Origin: Flavobacterium sp. 102
Lineage (GTDB): Bacteria > Bacteroidota > Bacteroidia > Flavobacteriales > Flavobacteriaceae
Length of the DNA stretch: 64,000 bases
Direction of reading: 5' to 3'
NCBI RefSeq assembly: GCF_003634615.1
Contig: NZ_RBKX01000001.1
Span: forward strand, 1,860,001 to 1,924,000
Part shown: positions 52,241 through 61,254 of the stretch, one piece after another
Layout: every line of letters starts with the position of its first letter
Position numbering within the stretch: the first letter of the stretch is position 1
Translations under genes and position numbers: made by a program
Notes under the pieces: model-generated
What the model saw: the letters and a program-made list of their open reading frames with translations, nothing else
Told to the model about the DNA's origin: nothing
Database searches by the model: none

Positions 52241-53080
52241 TTAAACTGCAACATCGTATTCTCTCAAAGCATTGTTCAGAGATGTTTTCAAATCGGTTGA
52301 AGGTTTACGGGTTCCAATGATTAAAGCACAAGGTACTTGGTAATCGCCTGCAGCGAAAGATTTGGTATAACTTCCCGGAATCACTACCGATCGTGCCGGA
52401 ACAAATCCTTTGTATTCTATTGGTTCGCTTCCGGTTACGTCGATGATTTTGGTGGATGCGGTTAGACAAACATTGGCACCAAGCACCGCTTCTTTACCCA
52501 CGTGAACGCCTTCTACAACGATACATCTTGAACCTACAAAAGCGCCATCTTCAATGATAACCGGAGCGGCTTGCAATGGTTCTAAAACGCCACCGATTCC
52601 AACACCACCGGAAAGGTGAACGTCTTTCCCGATTTGGGCACAACTACCAACAGTTGCCCAAGTATCTACCATCGTTCCTTCATCAACATAAGCCCCGATG
52701 TTTACATAACTTGGCATCAAGATTACACCTTTTGAAATATAAGCGCCATAACGAGCTGTTGCCGGTGGTACTACTCGGATTCCTTTTTCAGCATAATCAG
52801 TTTTTAATAACATTTTGTCGTGGTATTCAAAAATCCCGGCTTCCCAGGTTTCCATTTTTTGGATTGGAAAATACATCACTACAGCTTTTTTTACCCATTC
52901 GTTTACTTGCCAAGAACTTGTACTGAGCGAAGACGAAGTATCGGCAGTTGGTTCTGCGACACGCAAAGTTCCGGCGTCAAGTAATGCAATAACTTCTCTG
53001 ATGGCTGTAGTAGTGGTTTCTTCTTGTAATAAAGCGCGGTTGTCCCAAGCTTTTTCAATGATATTTTGTAGTGTTGTCAT
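52241..53080 (-). CDS. dapD: Tetrahydrodipicolinate N-succinyltransferase
   Basis: 279 residues from the ATG at MTTLQNIIEKAWDNR; a longer frame reaches 30 codons further but crosses the promoter and a leader hairpin. Left-handed beta-helix hexapeptide repeats (VNIGAYVDEGTMVDTWATVGSCAQIG, GGVGIGGVLEP) and the C-terminal FAAGDYQVPCALIIG are typical of DapD. It succinylates tetrahydrodipicolinate in lysine and diaminopimelate synthesis. Confidence 0.96.
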   Translation of the reverse strand: MTTLQNIIEKAWDNRALLQEETTTTAIREVIALLDAGTLRVAEPTADTSSSLSTSSWQVNEWVKKAVVMYFPIQKMETWEAGIFEYHDKMLLKTDYAEKGIRVVPPATARYGAYISKGVILMPSYVNIGAYVDEGTMVDTWATVGSCAQIGKDVHLSGGVGIGGVLEPLQAAPVIIEDGAFVGSRCIVVEGVHVGKEAVLGANVCLTASTKIIDVTGSEPIEYKGFVPARSVVIPGSYTKSFAAGDYQVPCALIIGTRKPSTDLKTSLNNALREYDVAV

Positions 53081-53109
53081 GTTTTTATTTATTTTACTTT
53101 GTACAGTTC

Positions 53110-53130
53110 GTCTCGTCTTCAGAACGAGAC
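53110..53130 (-). promoter_or_regulatory. Hairpin in the dapD leader
   Basis: GTCTCGT (53110-53116) and ACGAGAC (53124-53130) form a 7-bp stem in the 5' untranslated region between promoter and start codon. No riboswitch class is recognised. Confidence 0.4.
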
Positions 53131-53139
53131 TCGAATGAG

Positions 53140-53170
53140 CAAAGATAGTTTCAATTTTAGAAAGTAACAA
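53140..53170 (-). promoter_or_regulatory. Promoter of dapD
   Basis: On the minus strand a TTG (53168-53170) is followed after 20 bases by TATCTTTG (53140-53147), a full TAnnTTTG match. The expected leader is about 55-60 bases and contains a hairpin. Confidence 0.6.
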
Positions 53171-53238
53171 AGCATTTATTTCTTGTGGCTACTGTATCAA
53201 AAAAATGTTAAATTCCTACTAGTAGTTGGTAGAATAAG

Positions 53239-53246
53239 TAAGTTTG
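53239..53246 (+). promoter_or_regulatory. -7 promoter box of the NlpE/META lipoprotein gene
   Basis: TAAGTTTG fits TAnnTTTG, 35 bases before the ATG. It lies inside a 10-bp inverted repeat (ATGTTAAATT at 53205-53214 and AATTTAACAT at 53255-53264) that could be an operator. Confidence 0.45.
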
Positions 53247-53281
53247 TCTCGACCAATTTAACATGATGAATCTGTAAGCTT

Positions 53282-54193
53282 ATGAAAGCAAGACTTTTAC
53301 TTTTTACCTTATTGTTAAGCTTTTTTATAAGCTGTAAAAAACAGACAACAGATAGCAACATTGCTACAAAAGATTCTATAGCCAAAGTAGATTCGTTGGA
53401 TAATGTAGAAGCACATAATGCCAAAAATTCATTGGATTACATCGGAACCTATAAAGGAATTTTGCCTTGTGCTGACTGTGAAGGTTTGGAAACGATTATT
53501 TGTATCAATGAAAACAATACTTATAATATCAAAACCAAATACCAAGGAAAAGGAGATAAGATATTTGAACAAAAAGGGAATTTTTCTTGGAACCAAGCCG
53601 GCAATACACTTATTTTAGAGAATGTTGAAAATGGTCCCAATCAATATTTTGTAGGTGAAAATACTTTGACTCAATTGGATCTGTCGGGTAAAAAAATCAG
53701 TGGCGATTTGGCACCTGCCTACATTTTAGCCAAACAGCCAGACAATAACACAGCTATTGAAACAACCCAAGAAAATAAATCAACCGTAGATTTGAATAAT
53801 AGAATAGAATCACAAACCGTGATCAAGAAAGTAAATCCTGCTATAGGCAAAGCTACTTTAGCAGAAACCAAATGGAAACTAATCACCTTAAACGGAAAAG
53901 TGGTGGACCAAAAAGGGAAGAAGGACTACTTTCTTAAGTTGAATTCTAAAGACGGAAGATTTTCAGCTTATGCCGGTTGTAATACAATGATGGGAAGTTA
54001 TGTGATGCCGTCAGCTTTTGGTTTGTCTTTTTCTTATGTTGCTATGACCAGAATGGCTTGTCCGAATATGGATTTAGAAAATCGTTTTTCAAAAGTGCTC
54101 GAAGAAACAGACCGATACACCATTAAAGACAATATTCTAAAGTTGCACAAAGGGAAAGCGACAATTTTGGCTACCTTTGAGCCCACAAAATAA
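53282..54193 (+). CDS. Lipoprotein with NlpE-like and META domains
   Basis: 303 residues. The lipobox FFISC places the lipidated Cys at about residue 18. An NlpE-like domain (about 50-150) starts YIGTYKGILPCADCEG with the CADC motif linked to copper and envelope-stress sensing. A META domain (about 195-300) follows with LAETKWKLITLNG, AYAGCNTMMGSY and MACPNMDLENRF. It probably resides in the outer membrane. The combination suggests an envelope-stress or metal-responsive lipoprotein; its role is not proven. Confidence 0.88.
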   Translation: MKARLLLFTLLLSFFISCKKQTTDSNIATKDSIAKVDSLDNVEAHNAKNSLDYIGTYKGILPCADCEGLETIICINENNTYNIKTKYQGKGDKIFEQKGNFSWNQAGNTLILENVENGPNQYFVGENTLTQLDLSGKKISGDLAPAYILAKQPDNNTAIETTQENKSTVDLNNRIESQTVIKKVNPAIGKATLAETKWKLITLNGKVVDQKGKKDYFLKLNSKDGRFSAYAGCNTMMGSYVMPSAFGLSFSYVAMTRMACPNMDLENRFSKVLEETDRYTIKDNILKLHKGKATILATFEPTK

Positions 54194-54200
54194 CAAAAGA

Positions 54201-54617
54201 ATGCCAAGAATTCTAGCCATCGATTATGGAATGAAACGCACAGGAATAGCGGTGACCGACGAGTTGCAAATTATTGCGTCGGGTTTGACTACGATTCCTT
54301 CTGAAACGGCAATTGTGTTTCTAAAAGATTATTTTTCCAAAGAAAATGTGGCTAAAGTCTTGATTGGCGAACCCAAACAAATGAACGGGCAGCCTTCGGA
54401 AAGTACTCCAATGATTGAAAAGTTTGTAACTAATTTTACTTCGGCTTTTCCAGAAATGAAAATCGAAAGAGTAGACGAGCGATTTACTTCCAAAATGGCA
54501 TTCCAAACCATGATTGACAGTGGCTTGTCAAAGAAACAAAGACAAAATAAAGGTTTGGTGGATGAAATCGCCGCAACGATTTTGCTTCAGGATTATTTGA
54601 CAAGAAAAATGATTTAA
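54201..54617 (+). CDS. ruvX: Pre-16S rRNA nuclease / Holliday junction resolvase-like protein (YqgF)
   Basis: 138 residues from the ATG at MPRILAIDYGMKRTG; a TTG eight codons earlier overlaps the previous gene. IGEPKQMNGQPSESTPMIEKF, ERVDERFTSKMA and KGLVDEIAATILLQDYL are the conserved YqgF blocks, including the acidic residues of the RNase H-like fold. The protein processes 16S rRNA 5' ends. It follows the lipoprotein gene closely and precedes peptide deformylase, which has its own promoter box. Confidence 0.93.
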   Translation: MPRILAIDYGMKRTGIAVTDELQIIASGLTTIPSETAIVFLKDYFSKENVAKVLIGEPKQMNGQPSESTPMIEKFVTNFTSAFPEMKIERVDERFTSKMAFQTMIDSGLSKKQRQNKGLVDEIAATILLQDYLTRKMI

Positions 54618-54623
54618 ATTCCT

Positions 54624-54631
54624 TATTTTTG
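54624..54631 (+). promoter_or_regulatory. -7 promoter box of def
   Basis: TATTTTTG, a full TAnnTTTG match, lies 16 bases before the ATG and 6 bases after the ruvX stop, giving a very short leader. Confidence 0.5.
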
Positions 54632-54647
54632 CAAAAAAAATTCAGAA

Positions 54648-55235
54648 ATGATTATTCCTATTTACGGATATGGCGAACCAGTTTTAAGAAAAGTCGGCGA
54701 AGAAATCACGCCCGATTATCCAAATCTTAAAGAAATTATCGCCAATATGTATGATACCATGTACAATGCATATGGTGTTGGTTTGGCTGCGCCACAGGTT
54801 GGTATGGCCATTCGATTATTTGTAATTGATACCGAACCATTTAGCGACAGCGATGATTTATCTAAAGAAGAACAAGTGCAGTTAAAAAACTTCAAACAAA
54901 CTTTTATCAATGCTAAAATGTTGAAAGAAGAAGGCGAAGAATGGGGTTTTAACGAAGGTTGTTTGAGTATTCCTGATGTTCGCGAAGATGTTTACCGCAA
55001 CGAAAGAATCACGATTGAATATTGTGATGAAAATTTCAACAAAAAAACAGAAGTCTTTGACGGATTGATCGCTCGTGTGATCCAACACGAATACGACCAC
55101 ATTGAAGGTGTATTGTTTACGGATAAAATTTCGACTTTGAAAAAAACATTGATTAAGAAGAAATTGCAAAATATCATGGATGGCAAAGCTTTTCCTGATT
55201 ACCGAATGAAATTTGCCAACAAAAAAGGAAGATAG
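54648..55235 (+). CDS. def: Peptide deformylase
   Basis: 195 residues. All three motifs are present: GVGLAAPQVG, EGCLSIP and QHEYDHIEG (metal ligands Cys and two His, catalytic Glu). It removes the formyl group from nascent proteins. The opening MIIPIYGYGEPVLRKVGEEI is typical for Bacteroidota enzymes. Length is normal. Confidence 0.97.
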   Translation: MIIPIYGYGEPVLRKVGEEITPDYPNLKEIIANMYDTMYNAYGVGLAAPQVGMAIRLFVIDTEPFSDSDDLSKEEQVQLKNFKQTFINAKMLKEEGEEWGFNEGCLSIPDVREDVYRNERITIEYCDENFNKKTEVFDGLIARVIQHEYDHIEGVLFTDKISTLKKTLIKKKLQNIMDGKAFPDYRMKFANKKGR

Positions 55236-55305
55236 TTTCTTCAAATTCCAAAAAAAGAAAAACCAAACGGCATTATTAAATTTAACTTAAAATGGATTTT
55301 GCTTT

Positions 55306-55337
55306 TTGAACTTTGGGATTTTTATTATTTATATTTG
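55306..55337 (+). promoter_or_regulatory. Promoter of the DUF5606 gene
   Basis: TTG at 55306-55308 and TATATTTG at 55330-55337, 21 bases apart. The ATG follows 21 bases after the -7 box. Confidence 0.55.
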
Positions 55338-55358
55338 TGCCCTAATTAAAATTATACA

Positions 55359-55871
55359 ATGAACGTAGAGAAAATATTAGCTATTGCCGGAAAACCGGGT
55401 TTATTCGAATTGAAATTGCAAACTCGTTCCGGGTTTTTAGCAGAATCGTTATTAGACGGAAAGAAAATCACTGTTGGAATGAGAAGTAATGTAAGTTTGC
55501 TTTCTGAAATTTCGATGTATACTTATAGCGAAGAAAAACCTTTAGCTGATATCATGAGAGCGATTGCTATCAAAGAAAATGAAGGTCCGGCAATTTCTCA
55601 CAAAGAAGACAACAATAAACTAATTGCCTATTTCAAAGAAATTCTGCCTGATTACGATGAGGAAAGAGTTTACGCTTCGGATATTAAAAAAGTATTGAAC
55701 TGGTATAATATTCTTCAAGGAAAAGGTTTGGTTTCTAAAGAAGAACCAAAAGTTGAGAACGCTGAAGCTATTAAAGAAGAAGTAGTGGAAGAAGTAACTC
55801 GAGGCAAAGCCGAATTGAGCGAAGCTAAAGCTAAAAAAACAACCAAAAAAGCAACTAAGAAAGAAGAATAG
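55359..55871 (+). CDS. DUF5606 family protein
   Basis: 170 residues. The N-terminal MNVEKILAIAGKPGLFELKL and the segment LDGKKITVGMRSNVSLLSEI match the DUF5606 family found in Bacteroidota. The second half turns into a Glu/Lys/Ala-rich tail ending KKTTKKATKKEE. It is cytoplasmic and its function is unknown. A tail of this kind suggests nucleic-acid or protein binding, but that is inference. Confidence 0.85.
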   Translation: MNVEKILAIAGKPGLFELKLQTRSGFLAESLLDGKKITVGMRSNVSLLSEISMYTYSEEKPLADIMRAIAIKENEGPAISHKEDNNKLIAYFKEILPDYDEERVYASDIKKVLNWYNILQGKGLVSKEEPKVENAEAIKEEVVEEVTRGKAELSEAKAKKTTKKATKKEE

Positions 55872-55982
55872 TTAATTACTTCTTTATAAATACAAATCCT
55901 ATTGTTGAAATTCAATGATAGGATTTTTTATTTTTATACACACGAGGCCATAAGGCCTAACTGACAAAGTAAATTTTAAACG

Positions 55983-56756
55983 ATGAACAACAGACAACAA
56001 CAACTTGAAGCTTTCGGTCGATTATTGGATATTATGGATGATTTGCGAGAAAAGTGTCCGTGGGACAAAAAGCAAACGCTCGAAAGTCTGCGTCATCTGA
56101 CGATTGAAGAAACCTATGAATTGGGTGATGCCATTTTGGACAATGACTTACAAGAAATCAAAAAAGAGTTGGGCGACTTGTTGTTGCACATTGTTTTTTA
56201 TGCCAAAATCGGAAGCGAAACCAACGACTTTGATATAGCCGATGTAGCGAACAGTATTTGTGATAAATTAATCGATAGACATCCGCATATTTATGGAGAT
56301 GTGATTGTGGCCGATGAAGAAGAAGTGAAACAAAATTGGGAGAAACTCAAACTCAAAGAAGGCAAAAAGTCTGTACTTGAAGGTGTTCCGAAAAGCTTGC
56401 CGGCCTTAGTAAAAGCGAGCCGAATTCAAGACAAAGTCAAAGGTGTTGGTTTCGATTGGGAAGAGCCACATCAGGTTTGGGATAAAGTTCAAGAAGAGTT
56501 AAATGAACTTCAGGTTGAAGTAAAAGCCGGCAATCAAGACAAAATGGAAGCCGAATTTGGTGACGTTTTATTTTCAATGATCAATTACGCCAGATTCCTA
56601 AAAGTCAATCCCGAAGACGCTTTGGAACGTACGAATAAAAAATTCATGAAGCGATTCATGTACCTCGAAAGCAAAGCAGGTGAATTAGGAAAACCTCTAA
56701 TGGATATGACTTTGGCAGAAATGGATATTTTTTGGGAAGAGGCGAAGAAGTTGTAA
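55983..56756 (+). CDS. mazG: Nucleoside triphosphate pyrophosphohydrolase MazG
   Basis: 257 residues with two MazG repeats. The first has CPWDKKQTLESLRHLTIEE, the metal-binding EETYELGDAI and ELGDLLLHIVFYAKI. The second has EELNELQVEV and EFGDVLFSMINYARFL. KASRIQDKVKGVGFDW lies between them. It hydrolyses (d)NTPs to NMPs and clears damaged or excess nucleotides. Length and arrangement are normal. Confidence 0.96.
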   Translation: MNNRQQQLEAFGRLLDIMDDLREKCPWDKKQTLESLRHLTIEETYELGDAILDNDLQEIKKELGDLLLHIVFYAKIGSETNDFDIADVANSICDKLIDRHPHIYGDVIVADEEEVKQNWEKLKLKEGKKSVLEGVPKSLPALVKASRIQDKVKGVGFDWEEPHQVWDKVQEELNELQVEVKAGNQDKMEAEFGDVLFSMINYARFLKVNPEDALERTNKKFMKRFMYLESKAGELGKPLMDMTLAEMDIFWEEAKKL

Positions 56757-56760
56757 AACG

Positions 56761-56800
56761 TTTTTTTTGACTTATCCCTTATCCCTTTTCCCTTTCATCT
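56761..56800 (+). repeat. Short 7-bp CTTATCC tandem stretch before the permease gene
   Basis: CTTATCC, CTTATCC, CTTTTCC, CTTTC follow each other with a 7-base step. Similar GGGATAAG/CTTATCCCT units form the hairpin after the TonB receptor gene. Confidence 0.45.
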
Positions 56801-56807
56801 ATTTCAC

Positions 56808-56815
56808 TATATTTG
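56808..56815 (+). promoter_or_regulatory. -7 promoter box of the amino-acid permease gene
   Basis: TATATTTG matches TAnnTTTG. It lies 70 bases before the ATG, with no well-spaced -33 element. Confidence 0.4.
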
Positions 56816-56885
56816 ACTCGAGACGCAGCCGACAGTTTGGAGCGCAGCGAAAAAATAAATTAACCAACCAAACAAAACCAACTTT

Positions 56886-58334
56886 ATGTCTGAACAAAAA
56901 CACGAATTAAAACGTTCCCTTGGGCTAATTGACGCCACCAGTATAGTTGCCGGTTCCATGATAGGTTCCGGTATTTTTGTAGTAACCGTTTACATGGCGC
57001 GCGATTTAGGTTCGGCCGCTTGGATATTGGTTACGTGGTTAATCACCGGTTTGTTAACGATGTCAGCCGCTTTAAGCTATGGCGAATTAGCAGGAATGAT
57101 GCCAACCGCCGGAGGACAATTTGTTTACATCCAAAGAGCTTATGGAAGACTGGCTTCTTTTCTTTATGGCTGGACAGTTTTTACAGTAATTCAAACCGGA
57201 GTTATTGCTGCAGTGGCTGTGACTTTTGCCAATTATACTGCGGTTTTCTTTCCGATTTTACAGGACGAAATCTTCCGAATAGGTGATTCTTTTGTGTTTA
57301 AAAACAGTCAAGTTCTAGCAATGTTAAGTGTTGTTTTATTAACTTATATCAACACTAAAGGCGTTAAAAACGGAAAGGTAATTCAGTTGGTTTTTACTTC
57401 TGCCAAATTAATTGCACTCTTCGCCTTAATAGGTTTCGGGTTGTACATAGGTTTCAGTACTGATGCTTTTTCTAATAATTTTAATAACACTTGGGAAGCC
57501 AGTAAAACGGTTTTTGATGAAACCACAAAGACAGTTACGGTCACAAAACTTACGGGCATTGCCATAGCAGGTGCCATCGGCGCTACGATTATCAATTCTT
57601 TATTTTCAAGTGATGCTTGGAATAATGTAACGTTTATTGCCGGTGAAATTAAAGACCCAAAGAAAAACATACCAAGGAGTTTGTTTTTAGGAACTTTGAT
57701 TGTAACCATCATTTATATTTTGGCCAATATTGCCTATTTGGCTTTATTGCCTTTAACCGGAAATCCTGACGGCTCAGTGGTTGAAAACGGAATCATGTTT
57801 GCTGCGCAAGATAGAGTAGGTGCGGCGGCTGCCAATATGATTATGGGGAATATTGGTGTTTTTGTCATGGCCGCTTTGATTATGGTTTCGACTTTTGGCT
57901 GTAACAGCGGTTTGGTTTTATCAGGTGGCAGATTGTTTTATGCTATGGCGAAAGACAATTTGTTCTTTAAAAAAGCAGGCGAATTGAATAAACACGATGT
58001 GCCGGAAAGAGCGCTTTGGTTCCAATGTCTTTGGGCTTGTATTCTTTGTATATCCGGAAGATATGGCGATTTGTTGACTTATGCTACTTTCGCATCGTTA
58101 CTGTTTTACATACTAACCATTTATGGCATATTCATTTTGAGGAAGAAAGAACCCGATGCGGAACGACCATACAAAGCTTTTGGTTACCCAATCATTCCGG
58201 CTCTGTATATTATTATAACAGCAGCGATTTGTGTTGCTTTATTGATTTATGATACCGTAAATACCGGATTAGGTTTGGTCATAGTGGCTTTAGGAATACC
58301 GGTCTATTATTTGTTTATGAATAAAAAAGTATAA
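56886..58334 (+). CDS. APC-family amino-acid permease
   Basis: 482 residues, 12 membrane helices. The opening LGLIDATSIVAGSMIGSGIFVV carries the GSGIF substrate-site motif of the amino acid-polyamine-organocation superfamily. GELAGMMPTAGGQFVYI and SSDAWNNVTFIAGEIKDPKKNIPRSL are further family blocks. It imports or exchanges amino acids; the specificity is not evident. A terminator follows at once. Confidence 0.92.
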   Translation: MSEQKHELKRSLGLIDATSIVAGSMIGSGIFVVTVYMARDLGSAAWILVTWLITGLLTMSAALSYGELAGMMPTAGGQFVYIQRAYGRLASFLYGWTVFTVIQTGVIAAVAVTFANYTAVFFPILQDEIFRIGDSFVFKNSQVLAMLSVVLLTYINTKGVKNGKVIQLVFTSAKLIALFALIGFGLYIGFSTDAFSNNFNNTWEASKTVFDETTKTVTVTKLTGIAIAGAIGATIINSLFSSDAWNNVTFIAGEIKDPKKNIPRSLFLGTLIVTIIYILANIAYLALLPLTGNPDGSVVENGIMFAAQDRVGAAAANMIMGNIGVFVMAALIMVSTFGCNSGLVLSGGRLFYAMAKDNLFFKKAGELNKHDVPERALWFQCLWACILCISGRYGDLLTYATFASLLFYILTIYGIFILRKKEPDAERPYKAFGYPIIPALYIIITAAICVALLIYDTVNTGLGLVIVALGIPVYYLFMNKKV

Positions 58335-58366
58335 AAAAAGAGTCCCGAATTTCGGGACTCTTTTTT
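58335..58366. terminator. Bidirectional terminator between permease and cyclophilin-FKBP genes
   Basis: AAAAAGAGTCCCG at 58335-58347 pairs with CGGGACTCTTTTT at 58353-58365, loop AATTT. A and T runs on both sides serve both convergent genes. Confidence 0.92.
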
Positions 58367-58383
58367 ATAATAACAATTGAAAA

Positions 58384-59604
58384 TTATTTGGCTGGAGCAG
58401 CTTCTAACATTTCAATTTCAAAAATAATGTTAGAGTTAGGCGGAATAACATTTCCTGCACCTCTTTCTCCATAACCTAATTTTGATGGAATAAAGGCTAT
58501 AATTTTATCGCCGAAATTCATCATGTTTAAGGCTTCTATAAAACCGGGGATTAAACCCTCTTTTTTACCATATTGAAAAGGAAAAGGTTGGTAACCATTT
58601 TGTTTGGCTCTGTTTTCGTCGAATTTGCCAAATTCTTTGTTAACATTTTCATAGCTACTGTCAAATAAAGATCCATCTTCTAAATAACCGGCATAGTGAA
58701 TAAATACATTGGTTCCCTCAGCTGGTTTTTTTCCGGTTGCATTTGGGATGATTTTATACTTTAACCCTGAAGTTGTTTCAGTCGCAGTCGCTTTTACATC
58801 ATTTAAATATTTGGCTTTTGCGGCTAAAACAGATCCGTATTTGGCTTTGTATTCAGCTTTTCTTTGTTCTTCTGCTTCTTGTTGTTTTCTTTTATTTTCT
58901 GCTGTAAGAGCTTTTTCTTTTGCTTCATCACCGGCTTTGTTAGCCATATAATCAGCGAAAATTTTTGTTGCATCAAATTTTTTGGCCTCAGCACCTTTTC
59001 GTGTAATGGTTACTTTCTTAATCATGTCATCTTGCTTGATGGCGTTTACTACATCCTGACCTTGGATAACATAACCGAATACGGTGTGCTTACCGTCTAA
59101 CCAAGGAGTTTCTTTGTGCGTGATAAAGAATTGGGAGCCATTGGTTTTTGGTCCGGAATTGGCCATAGACAATACACCAGGACGGTTGTGTTTTAAGTCA
59201 GCAACGATTTCGTCTTTAAAAGCATAACCAGGTCCGCCTGATCCGTTTCCTGCAGGATCTCCACCTTGGATCATAAAATCGTTTATTACTCTATGGAATT
59301 TCAATCCGTCGTAAAAAGGTTTGCCCTTATACTTTTCATCTGCGATAAAAGTATTGGTTCCTTCTACCAATGAAATGAAATTGGCTACAGTAATAGGTGT
59401 TTTTTGAAATTCTAATTGCAAAAGAATTTTTCCTTTATCCGTTTCGATTTCAGCAAAAATACCATCTGTAGCATTGTTTGTTGCAGGCTTTTTTGCCTGA
59501 ACTACCGGTGTTGCTTTAGTAGCTACCGGTTTTTTTTTGGTTTGTGCAAAACCACTTGTCAATCCAATAACAAGTAAGCAAAGAATACTGAATTTTATTT
59601 TCAT
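58384..59604 (-). CDS. Exported dual peptidyl-prolyl isomerase (cyclophilin-FKBP fusion) 2
   Basis: 406 residues with a signal peptide (about 1-20, ending SGFAQ). The cyclophilin domain (about 48-205) has [20 protein letters not shown] and [17 protein letters not shown], with the active-site Arg of FHRV and [10 protein letters not shown]. After a charged helical linker comes an FKBP domain (about 295-403): [50 protein letters not shown]. Both catalytic domains look intact. It is a periplasmic folding helper and the last gene of the gldI operon; it duplicates the preceding gene. Confidence 0.93.
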   Translation of the reverse strand: MKIKFSILCLLVIGLTSGFAQTKKKPVATKATPVVQAKKPATNNATDGIFAEIETDKGKILLQLEFQKTPITVANFISLVEGTNTFIADEKYKGKPFYDGLKFHRVINDFMIQGGDPAGNGSGGPGYAFKDEIVADLKHNRPGVLSMANSGPKTNGSQFFITHKETPWLDGKHTVFGYVIQGQDVVNAIKQDDMIKKVTITRKGAEAKKFDATKIFADYMANKAGDEAKEKALTAENKRKQQEAEEQRKAEYKAKYGSVLAAKAKYLNDVKATATETTSGLKYKIIPNATGKKPAEGTNVFIHYAGYLEDGSLFDSSYENVNKEFGKFDENRAKQNGYQPFPFQYGKKEGLIPGFIEALNMMNFGDKIIAFIPSKLGYGERGAGNVIPPNSNIIFEIEMLEAAPAK

Positions 59605-59627
59605 GTTTAAATTTATTTTGTTGGTAT

Positions 59628-60674
59628 TTATTTTTCTAAAAGTTCTATTTCAAAAATGATATTGGCATTGGGTGGAATTACTTTTCCGGCACCTTGTTCT
59701 CCGTATCCTAAACTAGGCGGAATGAAAAGTACTGCTTTTTCACCTACTTTTAATTTTTCTATTCCTTCAACAAATCCCGGAATTAATTGATTTTGACCAC
59801 CTATGATAAACTGTATTTTTGAATACCCATTTTCTAAAGCTCTTTGCTCATCATACTTCCCGAATTGTTTAGCAACATCAGTATCGCTGGTGTCAAAAAG
59901 CGTTCCATCTTCTAAGAAACCGGAGTAATTGATTGTTACAGTCGTTCCTGGTTTTGGGCTTTCTGACGAAGAAGTTTGTACGATTTTATATTCCAAGCCT
60001 GAAGGCGATTTTGTAGCTGACTTTTTTAACTCTTTAAAGTAGGTTGCTTTTTGGTCTTTTGTAGATTCTTGTTTTTTGAAAAAATCAGAGAATACTTTTA
60101 CTGCGTCAAACTTCTTTACATCTTCTCCTTTTCGGATAATGTTCACCTCAATCATTTCGTCGTTTATAGCAATTGAGTTTACAACATCCATGCCTTCAAC
60201 GATGTGACCGAATATGCTGTAATTACCGTCGAGATCAGGCTTTGGTTTTTGGGTGATGTAGAATTGACAGCCATTGGTGTCAGGACCGGAATTAGCCATG
60301 GCCAAAATACCTGCTTTGTCATGTTTTAAATCACTGATTTCATTTTTAAAGATATAACCCGGATCGCCTGAGCCATTTCCGTAAGGATCGCCGCCTTGAA
60401 TTACAAATCCTTTTTCAACACGGTGAAAAACAGTTCCGTTGTAAAATGGTTTCCCTTTTAAATCTTCCATTACGTATGGATTATTTCCTTCTGCTAAAGT
60501 CACAAAGTTGGCGACAGTAATAGGTGCTTTTTTATAGTCTAGTGCTAAAATAATGGTTCCCTTTTGGGTGATAATTTCGGCATATAAACCGTCTTTCAAA
60601 TTTTTGTATTCGTTTTTACAAGCGCTTACCATTAAAGAGAAAGCCAATACAAAAAGACAAATTGATTTGTTCAT
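59628..60674 (-). CDS. Dual peptidyl-prolyl isomerase lipoprotein (cyclophilin-FKBP fusion) 1
   Basis: 348 residues. The lipobox MVSAC gives a lipidated Cys at about residue 19. The cyclophilin domain (about 28-195) has [20 protein letters not shown], but the stretch that is WLDGKH in the sister protein reads DLDGNY, so the Trp used for cyclosporin contact and the neighbouring His are changed. The FKBP domain (about 245-347) has [18 protein letters not shown] and [20 protein letters not shown]. It lies 10 bases after the gldI stop in the same operon. Confidence 0.93.
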   Translation of the reverse strand: MNKSICLFVLAFSLMVSACKNEYKNLKDGLYAEIITQKGTIILALDYKKAPITVANFVTLAEGNNPYVMEDLKGKPFYNGTVFHRVEKGFVIQGGDPYGNGSGDPGYIFKNEISDLKHDKAGILAMANSGPDTNGCQFYITQKPKPDLDGNYSIFGHIVEGMDVVNSIAINDEMIEVNIIRKGEDVKKFDAVKVFSDFFKKQESTKDQKATYFKELKKSATKSPSGLEYKIVQTSSSESPKPGTTVTINYSGFLEDGTLFDTSDTDVAKQFGKYDEQRALENGYSKIQFIIGGQNQLIPGFVEGIEKLKVGEKAVLFIPPSLGYGEQGAGKVIPPNANIIFEIELLEK

Positions 60675-60684
60675 TTGGATGTAA

Positions 60685-61251
60685 TTAATTTTCGGTTTTT
60701 AATTTAGTTTCTGGTTTAAAATCGTGCAAAGTTACGGTGCAAATCAAAGGTTCGTTGGAACCAATTCGTTTGTTGTCGCCATGATAGCCATAAGCCATGT
60801 GTGATGGAAATAAGAAAGTAACTTTTTCGTTTTTACGCATTAACTTGATGCCGTGGCGTAATCCCATCATGATATTTTGTTTGTCAACGACATAAGTTTG
60901 TGGTCTTAATTCTACTTCAGAATAAACGACATTGCCTTTTAAATCTTTGATTTCGTAGTCAAAATTGGCTACATCTCCTTTTTTGGGATGAAGCGTATCG
61001 GTTTCATTTTTGGTTTCATAATGGTACCAATAGCCCTTTTTGGAAGCGAAGTATTTTATCTTCGGATTGCTTTTGATAATTGAATCAATTTTGGCTTCTT
61101 CTCCGGCAATCATTTTCTTGTTTCGCTCTATGGATTCTTTCATAAAAGTACCTGATGAACGTGAAATTGGCATACGAGCTTGTTGTTGTTTACAACTGAT
61201 CACTGCTGCAAAAACTATTAGTAAAACGGCAATTTGGGTTATCTTTTTCAT
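60685..61251 (-). CDS. gldI: Gliding motility lipoprotein, FKBP-type isomerase (GldI)
   Basis: 188 residues with lipobox VISC. The C-terminal FKBP-like domain has GDVANFDYEIKDLKGNVVY, IMMGLRHGIKLMRKNEK and FPSHMAYGYHGDNKRIGSNEP. These are the features of GldI, the peptidyl-prolyl isomerase lipoprotein needed for gliding in Flavobacterium johnsoniae, probably by assisting folding of the gliding/T9SS proteins. Two more isomerases follow in the same operon, and nrnA precedes it by 3 bases. Confidence 0.9.
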   Translation of the reverse strand: MKKITQIAVLLIVFAAVISCKQQQARMPISRSSGTFMKESIERNKKMIAGEEAKIDSIIKSNPKIKYFASKKGYWYHYETKNETDTLHPKKGDVANFDYEIKDLKGNVVYSEVELRPQTYVVDKQNIMMGLRHGIKLMRKNEKVTFLFPSHMAYGYHGDNKRIGSNEPLICTVTLHDFKPETKLKTEN

Positions 61252-61254
61252 ATA

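Noticed and set aside
52241..53170. 30-codon longer N-terminus of DapD
   Set aside because: The extension would be translated from within the promoter and leader hairpin, and the family starts at the downstream ATG.
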